Assembly (NCBI GenBank): GCA_016874735.1
Contig: VGTI01000002.1
Coordinates: 135,501-199,500 of the forward strand
Direction of reading: 5' to 3'
Origin: Deltaproteobacteria bacterium
GTDB lineage: Bacteria > Bdellovibrionota_B > Oligoflexia > Oligoflexales > CAIYRB01
Length of the DNA stretch: 64,000 bases
This document shows positions 33,901 to 41,039 of this stretch, piece after piece. Position 1 is the first letter of the stretch, and every line of letters begins with the position of its first letter. The notes beneath the pieces are model-generated. The model made no database searches and was not told the origin of the DNA. It saw nothing but the letters and a program-made list of their open reading frames with translations. The position numbers and the translations under genes are program-made.

Positions 33901-36091
33901 CGTAAGCATCGGTGGTCACCTTTGTATAGGTGCCTACTGTGCCGGTGACTGGCAGACTTACCGTTGCCGTTGTACCCACGGTGGATACTTGCATGCCGTT
34001 TCCAGCGGTGACATTGCCGACTTTAGTATTAAACGTCGTATAGTCTGCTGTCGAAATAAGACCTGCAGCCACCCCAGCGCTTGAGGCAAGGGGGATGTTT
34101 AAGGTATGAGTCCCAGCACTGGAGACCCAGTTGGGTGCAGTGCCCGAAGACCACCCGGTGGCCAAGGTTTGGCTATTATTTGTCTGCCCGTTGAAGCTTT
34201 GCAGCCCTGATCCTGCTACGCCAAGCGTTTTAACAGTGGCTCCGTCCCAATACTTGAGCTCGTTACTGGTGCTGTTAAACCACATTTTGCCTTCGTCAGC
34301 GTCACCACTTAGTGCTGGATCCGAGGCGTTGGGGCTGAGACCAAAGACTTTGGCACTGGCCATGACCAGGTTGCCAGAAATTGTGTCGCCGGCTTTGTTT
34401 AGCGGAACGTAACCGAGCGCATTCTGCTTATTGTTAAACGTGGTCCAATCGGCTGAGCTCAAATACCCATTGGTAGTACCGCTACCTTGAGAAATCGCAA
34501 TATCACCAGTGGTGAAGTTGTAGCTCACTGGTGCTGTGGCCGTGAATACGCCTTTAGCTCTGGCTGCGGTGAAGTACTGATTGGTCCCCTCAGTGACAGC
34601 GTCAGAATCAAGTGCCTGCCAAGATTTATCACCGCGCCAGTATTGTGACGTCGTGCCACCGGCAATGGTTGGCTCTTTGCTGGCCAGCGATGTGCCTAGG
34701 CCGCTAATCTTTGTCTGGGCGATGTTCGCTACTGCGTCGATATCTGCGTCCGTAATGGCAGGGCCGCTACTTGCTGCCGTGAGTCGTCCTTGTTGATCGA
34801 CGGAAATCGTTGCTCGGTTGAAGGTGCCAGGTGTGACGTTAGTGTTTGCAAGTTCGATGGTACCCGATCCAGTGATAGGGCCACCAGTAAGACCCACACC
34901 GGTATTGATTGATGTGACGCTACCAACTGCAGGCGCAGTCCACGAGGCTAGACCGTTGGCATCACTGGTGAGGACTTTACCCGCACCGGGCGAGCCACCT
35001 TGGATTTTGATCTGACCGATGACGTCGAGTTTAGCTGAGGGCTCAGTGGAGCCGATGCCTAAGTTGCCGCTATTGACGATGTCTTTGCCACCGACATTCC
35101 ACGCTCCGATAAGTGGCACCGATCCATCTTGGCGGAGCGCTGACGTATCAACGTAGCTCTTGGATGCTGCATCACTCGCGTCAGCAGGCGTGGCGAGACC
35201 AGTAAGGGTCTTGCCGTTCATATTGATTGTGCCACCGAGAGTATCGCCAGCCTTGTTTATCGGCGTGAATCCAAGAGCATCTTGTTTTGTGTTGAAATTA
35301 CTCCAATCTCCTGAACTCAAATAACCCGAAGCTGTGCCGCTAGCCTTAGCGATACTAATATTGGGTGCTGTTCCTGCCCCCGCGACGGTGATGGGTGCGA
35401 CACCGCTTAGTTCGGTCACAAAGCCCGTAGCCTGGGCAACATCAGCGGCGATCCACTTGCCGTTGCTATATGTAAGTACCTGCTTATCAGTCGGTGCAGC
35501 ATTAGCTTCGTTCTTGGCGACTAACTGGGTGGCGTCGATTTTTTTCCAAGTAAAGCCACCGCGACCATCGCTAGTCATGACACTGCCGTCGGTCGCTCCG
35601 CTATCCATTTTAATGCGGAGCTTGCCACTCGTGTCACTATAGTCAAAATGACTCTCGTCCACCGGGATGCGCAGCGCCAATGGCGTGTATATGTAGCGTT
35701 GGCGGGGATAAGTTTTACCGCCAGCACTAATCTCGATATAGACTGCGCTGGTACCGTTACCAAACACTGCAGCAAGATCGGGGCCTGAAAAGGGAAGATC
35801 GATGGCGAAGAGGCCGTTGCTTAGATTGATGCCAGGCTTGCTGATGCTGCGCCCGCGCTGCTCGCCTTCAGTGGCAGCGCTCCAGAAGCTCACCTCGATA
35901 TCTACCGCGCCCTCAACGGGAGCGCCGTTGGCTTGCGTGAGGCGTCCTGCGTAATTCATGCTAAAAGTTTCTTCTCCAACTGCGCGAGATGATTCCGCAA
36001 GGAGAGCAACAAACACAACACCAACGAGGCACGCAATACCGCGCGCAGCGGCAGCGATCGTACTCTGCGATTTGGCGTTTACAGTGCCCAT
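30926..36091 (-). CDS. Giant phage-tail-fibre-like surface adhesin
   Basis: About 1,721 residues from the ATG at 36091; a TTG at 36145 is the longer alternative and neither has a strong Shine-Dalgarno. A signal peptide (GIACLVGVVFVALLAESSRA) is followed by a domain with NYAGRLTQANGAPV and YPRQRYIYTPLALRIP, as at the N-terminus of Bdellovibrio fibre proteins. Then come repeated tail-fibre motifs: SGYLSSxDWxxFNxKQ, GYxPxNKAGDT, NVANGGTG, and GIGTxxPxAxLHV. The C-terminal ~90 residues (SNPVAGASYGIKIIQ, VWPASVKWPGG, FYDGSVYYASAGKN) are a typical phage fibre tip. Likely trimeric and displayed at the surface for prey, host or surface contact (inference). Overlaps the LamG gene by 29 bases. Confidence 0.9.
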   Translation of the reverse strand: MGTVNAKSQSTIAAAARGIACLVGVVFVALLAESSRAVGEETFSMNYAGRLTQANGAPVEGAVDIEVSFWSAATEGEQRGRSISKPGINLSNGLFAIDLPFSGPDLAAVFGNGTSAVYIEISAGGKTYPRQRYIYTPLALRIPVDESHFDYSDTSGKLRIKMDSGATDGSVMTSDGRGGFTWKKIDATQLVAKNEANAAPTDKQVLTYSNGKWIAADVAQATGFVTELSGVAPITVAGAGTAPNISIAKASGTASGYLSSGDWSNFNTKQDALGFTPINKAGDTLGGTINMNGKTLTGLATPADASDAASKSYVDTSALRQDGSVPLIGAWNVGGKDIVNSGNLGIGSTEPSAKLDVIGQIKIQGGSPGAGKVLTSDANGLASWTAPAVGSVTSINTGVGLTGGPITGSGTIELANTNVTPGTFNRATISVDQQGRLTAASSGPAITDADIDAVANIAQTKISGLGTSLASKEPTIAGGTTSQYWRGDKSWQALDSDAVTEGTNQYFTAARAKGVFTATAPVSYNFTTGDIAISQGSGTTNGYLSSADWTTFNNKQNALGYVPLNKAGDTISGNLVMASAKVFGLSPNASDPALSGDADEGKMWFNSTSNELKYWDGATVKTLGVAGSGLQSFNGQTNNSQTLATGWSSGTAPNWVSSAGTHTLNIPLASSAGVAAGLISTADYTTFNTKVGNVTAGNGMQVSTVGTTATVSLPVTGTVGTYTKVTTDAYGRITTGTSLAAADLPPHSAGLITSGTLNVANGGTGLNTAPSNGQLLIGNAGNFALGTLNQGAKAGVSIASGAGSITLDTAQDIRTSASPTFNSLSVSSLTAPVILQAASAAPNLSAAGQGKIYFDQTDNEFKISQNGGAYTKLASGGTVTNITTGTGLTGGPITATGTISLSDTAVIPGSYTRANITVDAQGRLTAAQSAATIVDADVAVGAAIAQSKISGLTADLAAKESTVAAGTNTQYYRGDKTWQTLNTTVVTEGTNQYFTPARAISSLSGSAPITYSTVTGTIGIGQSSGSSSGYLSSADWSTFNAKQNAIGYTPFNKAGDTLTGALNAGGFDINSTGNIQMAASKTLAFSNNTTDPVGLTVADKGKTWFNATSNQLRYWDGTAVQTVGAVGAAIATLNGLSGASQSFGNPGTTGTVPAWVSTSNIHTLNIPMASAANVTAGLISNADYAAFNAKQPAGSYITSLSGDITTSGFAAGTATATLSTVAAAGTSTKVTYDVKGRVTSGTSLVAADIPPHSAAMITSGTLAVANGGTGVSSLASNSVVLGNGGSALQTVAPGNSGNVLTSSGGTWVSSPVPSINWAAPGAIGATTASSGAFTTLTTSGNVGVGTTASASSLQVAYDYTSTNIDYAQLTLTGSTNSARGLTLGFDTTNNFGWIYARESGINVRNLILQGPGGSVGIGTTNPGASLHVQRTGTSNPTFVSGDALVVSSTGGAGYWNAINVVSGDSGASQLKFSSATNNGYGVIHYDNASNDMAIKTNNTERLRITGNGTIGIGTATPGDYLHLYTGVTNSGLTLTGNNSAFVALRANLSQGAFNSMTTLGDRGLIYGGGSIGNPGGGFVIVPWANASSGIRLDASGNLGVGFASPTAKLHVSGQVAVAMPANSVPTATTQTLDWNAGNLQVVDLASATGNVTLTMSNPVAGASYGIKIIQGANARNIVWPASVKWPGGIPYSVSTISGAVDFVTMFYDGSVYYASAGKNYQ
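32218..34918 (-). repeat. Long internal duplication in the fibre gene
   Basis: Residues ~410-790 and ~898-1310 (numbered from 36145) share the same ordered motifs: TGxGLTGGPITxxGTI, VDxQGRLTAA, IAQxKISGL, QYxRGDKxWQ, VTEGTNQYFTxARA, SGYLSSADWxTFN, NKAGDT, WFNxTSNxLxYWDG, HTLNIPxAS, TKVTxDxxGRxTxGTSLxAADxPPHSA and VANGGTG. These are diverged tandem copies of a ~400-residue block. Confidence 0.85.
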
Positions 36092-36372
36092 CCGATCCAA
36101 CCAAACACTTTGAGAGGTGGACGAAATGTCCCTCTTTTCCCTCAAAAGCGGGGTTCGACGCTGCTTGAGCGGATCTTTAAAAGTATTTTTTTGACCCTAT
36201 GATTTCAGCAGCTTACAACGCTGTTTGCGATCGCTAGTTTTTGTAGGCAGGGATTGTTTTGGCCAGAGATAAAGTCCGAGCAAAGTCAGAGGGTTGCAGA
36301 AAACTCAAAATTCTTCAAAAATTCGGGCACTTAGACCACTCGAAAAAGGAGGCGATTGACCACGAGCTTGGC

Positions 36373-36391
36373 AAAGCCTCATCCCTGAGGC
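36373..36391 (-). terminator. Weak hairpin after the Cys-rich gene
   Basis: GCCTCA (36376-36381), TCCC, TGAGGC (36386-36391). On the minus strand it is followed by TTTGCC, a poor U-tract. It sits 9 bases beyond the stop of the Cys-rich gene. Confidence 0.35.
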
Positions 36392-36399
36392 GCTTTCAC

Positions 36400-36777
36400 T
36401 CACTGATTAACGTACTGCAGACAACCATTGGTGCAACGGAATGTTCCAGCACCCTGACCCCACGGCGTACCAACTTGGCCCTCGGAGTAACCGACGAAGG
36501 AACATGTTCTGCCGTCGCGGTTGTAAGCGTAGCAGTTATTGCCCGATCCTGACGATCCACCTGATGACCCACCGCCTGTCCAACCTGGATCTACATGACC
36601 GTTACCGTAGTCAACTGCCGATACGCATGGGACGTAGGCCGAATCCCAGCTACCTGGCCAGAGGCACTCTTCTGACCATTCCTGCGCGTGAGCCATCCCG
36701 GCCACAAAGACCGAAGATACTAGTGCGCCCTTAACTAATCTCGCCATCGATGCCACAACAACTAAATCTTTTACCAT
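36400..36777 (-). CDS. Secreted small Cys-rich protein
   Basis: 125 residues. Signal peptide ending GALVSSVFVAGMAHAQ, then ~90 mature residues with six cysteines (EECLW, VPCVS, NNCYAY, RTCSF, FRCTN, GCLQ), able to form three disulfides, and a Gly/Ser linker (GGGSSGGSSGSG). AAAGG lies 9 bases before the ATG. No family recognised. It is ~250 bases upstream of the fibre gene on the same strand; a shared surface or prey-contact role is speculation. Confidence 0.7.
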   Translation of the reverse strand: MVKDLVVVASMARLVKGALVSSVFVAGMAHAQEWSEECLWPGSWDSAYVPCVSAVDYGNGHVDPGWTGGGSSGGSSGSGNNCYAYNRDGRTCSFVGYSEGQVGTPWGQGAGTFRCTNGCLQYVNQ

Positions 36778-36897
36778 GATTTACCGCCTTTCTTTAAAAC
36801 GTGGCGGTGATGTAGCAAAGCAATAGCTCCCGCAAAAGTTAAAAAACCAAAACTGTAACTTATTTTTTTTCGATACCGACACACTAGGCAATCATGG

Positions 36898-36931
36898 TTT
36901 CCTGCGAGACATTAGATGCTATCTCGCAGGA
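36898..36931 (-). terminator. Hairpin downstream of htpX
   Basis: TCCTGCGAGA (36900-36909) and TCTCGCAGGA (36922-36931) form a perfect 10-bp stem with a 12-base loop, 26 bases after the htpX stop. There is little T-tract on the minus strand, so it may be a terminator or an mRNA 3'-end stabiliser. Confidence 0.5.
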
Positions 36932-36956
36932 GTTTGATCTAAGTTCGATACACCGT

Positions 36957-37844
36957 TTAATTTTGCTGCAACTTACGGATGCGCTCAGCAAGCGGCGGAT
37001 GCGTCGAGAACAGCGCCAGTATTCCTGCGCGGCCTCCAGCAGAAATCTGAAACGCAGCTATCGACTGTGGTGCGCCCTCCGGCACTTCTGCCGTGCGTTG
37101 CAAAGACTGCAAAGCTGCAATCATTTTGCCGCGTCCTACGAGATCAGCACCACCACCGTCAGCACGGTATTCGCGGTAACGCGAAAATGCTGCTACCGCC
37201 ATCATACCGAGGAGGCTAAACACGACTTCAAAAAGGATCACCGTTACGTAACGAACTAGACCCCGTTTTTCGGAGTCAACCAGCTGTCCTGCCGCGAAAC
37301 CAATGACCCTGGCAAAGAACATCACAAATGCATTAACCACGCCCTGCAGCAATGTCATCGTGACCATGTCGCCATTAGCGATGTGCGCCACTTCGTGAGC
37401 GAGCACACCCTCCAGCTCTTGTTTTTGCATATTGCGCAGGAGACCTGTTGACACCGCCACAAGGGCCCTGGATTTAGTCGGACCCGTCGCAAAGGCGTTA
37501 GGACTGTCGCTGTCGTATACCCCGACTTCTGGCGTCCCAGGTAGACCAGCTTGGCTCGCCAGGCGTGCGACCGTAGCTTGCAACCAGCGGGCATCCGGAC
37601 TCGCATCCGTCTCGGAAATCACTTTGACGCTCATCATCCATTTAGCCATGACTCTGGAAAGCCCGAGAGAAATCAGAGCACCACCAAATCCCCAAACCAG
37701 GCAAAACGTCAACAATGACTGATAATCGATGCCCTGTGCCGTTAGGTAAGGGCTTACTCCCAGGAGTGAGAGGACGGTCGAAATGGTGACCACGATCAGC
37801 ATGTTCACCATCAAAAAGAGAAACACTCGTTTCATAAAAGCCAT
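36957..37844 (-). CDS. htpX: HtpX-type membrane zinc protease
   Basis: About 295 residues from ATG 37844 (AGGAG upstream); an earlier in-frame start at 37862 lacks this site. Two N-terminal membrane helices (VFLFLMVNMLIVVTISTVLSL and LLTFCLVWGFGGALISLGL), the zinc motif HEVAHIANGD (HExxH), a further hydrophobic region and the downstream glutamate in REYRADGGGADLVGR, then FSTHPPLAERIRKL. This is the M48B HtpX layout, an inner-membrane quality-control endopeptidase acting with FtsH. Length matches the family. Transcribed alone. Confidence 0.95.
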   Translation of the reverse strand: MAFMKRVFLFLMVNMLIVVTISTVLSLLGVSPYLTAQGIDYQSLLTFCLVWGFGGALISLGLSRVMAKWMMSVKVISETDASPDARWLQATVARLASQAGLPGTPEVGVYDSDSPNAFATGPTKSRALVAVSTGLLRNMQKQELEGVLAHEVAHIANGDMVTMTLLQGVVNAFVMFFARVIGFAAGQLVDSEKRGLVRYVTVILFEVVFSLLGMMAVAAFSRYREYRADGGGADLVGRGKMIAALQSLQRTAEVPEGAPQSIAAFQISAGGRAGILALFSTHPPLAERIRKLQQN

Positions 37845-37968
37845 AATTACTCCTATCCACAAATTGCCGGTCGTGACCTGTGGGTTAGCTGGCCACCCGC
37901 ATCAGTATGGTTATCGGCTCGTTTGTTAATTATCTTAAATAGATACTTATGATATTTTTATTTGTTTT

Positions 37969-38006
37969 AAACAAAGTAAGTGGCAGGTCGCTATTCGACC
38001 CGCCAC
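37969..38006 (-). terminator. Terminator-like hairpin on the minus strand
   Basis: GTGGC-A-GGTCG (37980-37990) pairs with CGACC-C-GCCAC (37996-38006) with one mismatch and a 5-base loop. The minus-strand continuation TTACTTTGTTT is moderately U-rich. It lies in the gene-free stretch 37845-38373 and may protect htpX from antisense or readthrough transcription. Confidence 0.45.
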
Positions 38007-38060
38007 CTCCACGCCGGGATTGGCACAGCCGCTACCGTCTCGTCCGATCCCGCGTACGGA

Positions 38061-38066
38061 TATAAG
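38061..38066 (+). promoter_or_regulatory. -10 box for the candidate small RNA
   Basis: TATAAG (38061-38066) is one base off the TATAAT consensus and would place the transcription start at about 38073, exactly at the 5' arm of the long terminal stem. No convincing -35 element is seen at 16-18 bases. Confidence 0.35.
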
Positions 38067-38072
38067 CCAAGG

Positions 38073-38245
38073 AAAAAGCAGGGGCTTTGAGCTTAAGGCA
38101 GGCTCTCGTAGCAAAGATACATAGGACACTTAAGGCTAGAGTGCTGAAGATACTGGAGGACATGCTCCCCATACTGATTCCTTTCTCAACTCAGTGGCAG
38201 CGCCAGAAGTGCTGCCTTGAGAGAAATATGGGGCTGCTTTTTGTT
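38073..38245 (+). ncRNA. Candidate structured small RNA
   Basis: About 173 bases without a credible gene. The ends pair: AAAAAGCAG (38073-38081) with CTGCTTTTT (38234-38242). Inside, CCCCATA (38167-38173) pairs with TATGGGG (38227-38233), CTCAA/TTTCTC (38182-38189) with TTGAGAGAAA (38217-38226), and GGCAGC (38196-38201) with GCTGCC (38211-38216). The 3' end CTGCTTTTTGTTTTG is a U-tract. The layout (long-range closing stem, bulged inner hairpin) recalls 6S-like RNAs by size only; no family sequence is recognised. It could also be a leader of the downstream DksA-like gene ending in an attenuator. Confidence 0.45.
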
Positions 38246-38373
38246 TTGTCAAAATCGATAAAGAATAAATTTCAATTTGCTTTTTCCGAACAAACTCCTA
38301 GCAGCACACTGTGGCAAATCGCGCTGGCACGCATGATGCAGTGTTACATGACGAGAGAGTCAAGGAGTTTAAC

Positions 38374-38892
38374 ATGCTCACACGCTCACAACTGAAGACC
38401 TTCCTGTCCGCGCTTACCACTAAACGGACTGAGGTTCTTGAGGCCATGAACACTGCTAAACAGCATGCCCTCATTGACCTGTCGCAAGATGCGACCGGAG
38501 ATTTGAGTCACTTGCGGCTCCATCCAGCCGATCTCGGAGCGGACGCTGCTGATCAACATACCGAGCTCATGATTACTAACATGGAAGCCACGGCACTGAG
38601 CCAGATCGATGAGGCCATCGGGCGGCTGCACGAGGGGCGCTACGGGGTGTGTGAGGCATGCAATCAGGAAATTGCGCTTGAGAGACTGAAAGCGATTCCG
38701 GAGACTGCTTTTTGCCTATCGTGCGAATCTGCGCGGGAGGAAGCAGGGGGGTCGCGCCCACACAAGGTGCTGGAAAACCATGTTAACCCTGCTACCTATG
38801 AAAGTGGCGAGGTTGATCTCACAGATCAGCGCGCGCGGATGATAGCTCATGAGCAGGCCTTACGCGAGTCTGGCGAGCCATTGCTACCCTGA
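38374..38892 (+). CDS. DksA/TraR-family zinc-finger protein
   Basis: About 172 residues from ATG 38374, with AAGGAG 6 bases upstream; the longer in-frame extension to 38311 has no such site. N-terminal coiled coil (QLKTFLSALTTKRTEVLEAMNTAK...) and a C4 zinc finger CEACNQEI...FCLSC, in the TraR/DksA order. DksA-type proteins enter the RNA polymerase secondary channel to modulate transcription. The tip residues cannot be judged with certainty. A longer C-terminal tail (~45 residues, VDLTDQRARMIAHEQ) differs from E. coli DksA. The candidate small RNA lies just upstream. Confidence 0.85.
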   Translation: MLTRSQLKTFLSALTTKRTEVLEAMNTAKQHALIDLSQDATGDLSHLRLHPADLGADAADQHTELMITNMEATALSQIDEAIGRLHEGRYGVCEACNQEIALERLKAIPETAFCLSCESAREEAGGSRPHKVLENHVNPATYESGEVDLTDQRARMIAHEQALRESGEPLLP

Positions 38893-38961
38893 CCTCTTGC
38901 CGGCTTGGACCCGTTCGCGACATGAGCTAGTATCATCACTGGACTAAGTGGTGGAGTTAGC

Positions 38962-40341
38962 ATGCGCGTTGCCGTGGTCGGGGCATCTGGATTTGTCGGT
39001 CGAGCCCTCATCAAATATTTGCTCGATCACACCGATCACGAGGTGGTTGCTCTTAGCCGGACGCCCCTGCAGCTCGATCATCCTCGGGCACAAGGTCGCT
39101 ATCATGCCGTCAGCTGCGACCTCCATAATTCCCTGCAACTAGAGCATGCACTCAACGATATCGATGCGGCGTATTACCTAGTGCATTCGATGTTGCCGGG
39201 AGCACGATTAAATCAGGGTAGCTTTGCCGATTTTGATCTGAGTCTCGCTGATAATTTTGCACGCACCGCACGTATGCGTGGCGTCAATCATGTCATCTAC
39301 CTGAGCGGACTAGCTCCAACTGGGGCTACGATATCCGAACACCTTTTGAGTCGGTTAGAGGTTGAAACCGCACTGCGATCCTATGTCCCGACAGTGACCT
39401 GCCTTCGCGCAGGTATGATCGTTGGACCACAAGGATCATCCTTCACGATGATGGTGAGGCTGGTGCAACGCCTCCCGCTTATGGTTTGTCCCGCGTGGAC
39501 GCGCAACAGTTGCCAGGTGGCAGTTCTCGATGATGTAGTCCGCTGCTTGGCACAATGTTTGGAGCATGCAGAGCTGCAAGGCCGCACCTTTGATCTTGGC
39601 GCTAAGCCTGCCGTAAGTTACCGCGAAATGCTCGAGACCACCGCTAAGCTGCTCGGTAAGAGGCGTACCTTTCTCAATGCACCACTCTTCACCATCGGCC
39701 TCAGTAGACTGTGGGTCAGTTTAGTCACCGGCGCACCCAAGGATTTAGTTTATCCGCTGATCAGTAGTCTAAGGGAGTCCATGTTGGTGCGACCCGACCA
39801 TCAGTGGCCCCATGAACAACCGCCACTCAAAGACTTTGTCACTGCCGCACGGGAGAATTTGCCCGAGGTACTCGCCGCAGTAGAAAAACCACATGCCTTC
39901 AGGGGCACTAAACCATCTCGCGAGAGCACGGTCCGCTCGATTCAGCGCCTACCGCTTCCGCGCGGCAAAACCGCGGAGTGGGTCGCTGAACGCTACCTTG
40001 CGATGTTACCTAAGCTATTTCCACTGCTGATCAAGGTGCGTCGGCATGATGGACGTATTTTCTTACAGCTAACATTCCTGCCTATAACGCTCTTAGTGTT
40101 GCGTCACAGCCCAGAGCGCAGCTCGTCGGATAGACAACTTTTTTATGTGGTAGGGGGGGCGCTTGTATCGCGCCACAACCGTCGTGGTCGCCTGGAATTG
40201 AGAGAAACACTCGGCGGCCAAGCTTGCCTGGCCGCCGTGCATGATTTTGTCCCAGCGTTACCGTGGATCATCTACCGATGGACTCAAGCGGAGGTTCATC
40301 GCTGGTTTATGTACAGACTCGCCAAGGCCATTAAGTCTTAG
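38962..40341 (+). CDS. NAD(P)-binding NmrA/complex I NDUFA9-like protein
   Basis: 459 residues. N-terminal Rossmann motif VVGASGFVGRAL (4-15), then AYYLVHSM, HVIYLSGLAP and TCLRAGMIVGPQGSSF, as in the atypical SDR (NDUFA9/YwnB-like) group with a C-terminal DUF2867-type region. The C-terminal ~100 residues are partly hydrophobic (FLQLTFLPITLLVL) and basic. GGAG lies 7 bases upstream of the ATG. The end overlaps the convergent glutathione peroxidase gene by 11 bases. Cofactor binding is likely; substrate unknown. Confidence 0.82.
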   Translation: MRVAVVGASGFVGRALIKYLLDHTDHEVVALSRTPLQLDHPRAQGRYHAVSCDLHNSLQLEHALNDIDAAYYLVHSMLPGARLNQGSFADFDLSLADNFARTARMRGVNHVIYLSGLAPTGATISEHLLSRLEVETALRSYVPTVTCLRAGMIVGPQGSSFTMMVRLVQRLPLMVCPAWTRNSCQVAVLDDVVRCLAQCLEHAELQGRTFDLGAKPAVSYREMLETTAKLLGKRRTFLNAPLFTIGLSRLWVSLVTGAPKDLVYPLISSLRESMLVRPDHQWPHEQPPLKDFVTAARENLPEVLAAVEKPHAFRGTKPSRESTVRSIQRLPLPRGKTAEWVAERYLAMLPKLFPLLIKVRRHDGRIFLQLTFLPITLLVLRHSPERSSSDRQLFYVVGGALVSRHNRRGRLELRETLGGQACLAAVHDFVPALPWIIYRWTQAEVHRWFMYRLAKAIKS

Positions 40342-40888
40342 CGTCGGCAAGTGCAGCTTCGATCGCCTTGGTTAACTCGCCATCGCTAGGTGAAACGCCC
40401 GAGGAAAAACGGCCGATCACTTCGCCACGACGATTAACTAAAAACTTCTCAAAGTTCCACTGCACATCGCCAGTCTTCGACGCATTAGCGACCAAATACT
40501 TGTAGACCGGATGGCGTTCATTCCCGTTCACGTGCGTCTTTTTGAACATAGGGAATTTGACACCGTAATTTAGCTCGCAGAATTTAGTGATGCCCTGGCC
40601 GTCAAGATCCTCTTGATGAAAGTCATCACTAGGAAACCCTAAAACCACTAGACCACGGTCTTTGTACTGATCGTATAGCTTCTGCAAACCACCATACTGG
40701 GGTGTGTAACCGCACTTAGAAGCCGTATTGACGACAAGTACAACCTTTCCACCGTAACTTTTGAAGGGCACTGACTCGCCCTTCAGGTTCGTTGCCTCTA
40801 GATCAGTAAACTTGGAAGACTTAGACTCAGCCGCAAGTACAGTGTTGCCTGCTAGAATAACGGAGCATAGCATTGCTAAGAGTCGCAT
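40331..40888 (-). CDS. Exported glutathione peroxidase-like thiol peroxidase
   Basis: 185 residues. Signal peptide MRLLAMLCSVILAGNTVLAAES, then the GPx fold with the peroxidatic cysteine in VNTASKCGYTPQY (Cys59), the GFPSDDFHQED loop and WNFEKFLVN with the conserved Trp and Asn. The usual GFPCNQF motif is GFPSDDF here; a second cysteine in FCELNYG may resolve through thioredoxin, as in bacterial GPx. It likely removes peroxides in the periplasm. The 3' end overlaps the convergent gene. Confidence 0.9.
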   Translation of the reverse strand: MRLLAMLCSVILAGNTVLAAESKSSKFTDLEATNLKGESVPFKSYGGKVVLVVNTASKCGYTPQYGGLQKLYDQYKDRGLVVLGFPSDDFHQEDLDGQGITKFCELNYGVKFPMFKKTHVNGNERHPVYKYLVANASKTGDVQWNFEKFLVNRRGEVIGRFSSGVSPSDGELTKAIEAALADAKT

Positions 40889-41039
40889 AAGATTCTCCAG
40901 TCCTAAATTTCATGGATCGAATGTCTACTCTGATCTTAGACATCAGTATTTACTAAAGCCACCTACATTTTAGTTATTTACACAAGTCACCATGGAGCTA
41001 TTCTCATCAATGCGAGTTTAGTCGCCGGAGAAGTTAAAG

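Noticed and set aside
28876-36145. Prophage or phage remnant, because of tail-fibre repeats
   Set aside because: No capsid, terminase, portal, tail-tube, lysis or integrase gene is nearby, and the fibre has a bacterial signal peptide and a Bdellovibrio-like N-domain.
36259-36552. Plus-strand frame of 97 codons opposite the Cys-rich gene
   Set aside because: It overlaps the signal-peptide-bearing minus-strand gene in antisense, starts with TTG without a Shine-Dalgarno and has no protein-like pattern.
38087-38395. Plus-strand frame through the candidate small RNA
   Set aside because: It crosses the terminator-like hairpin and overlaps the start of the DksA-like gene in another frame; no plausible start site.
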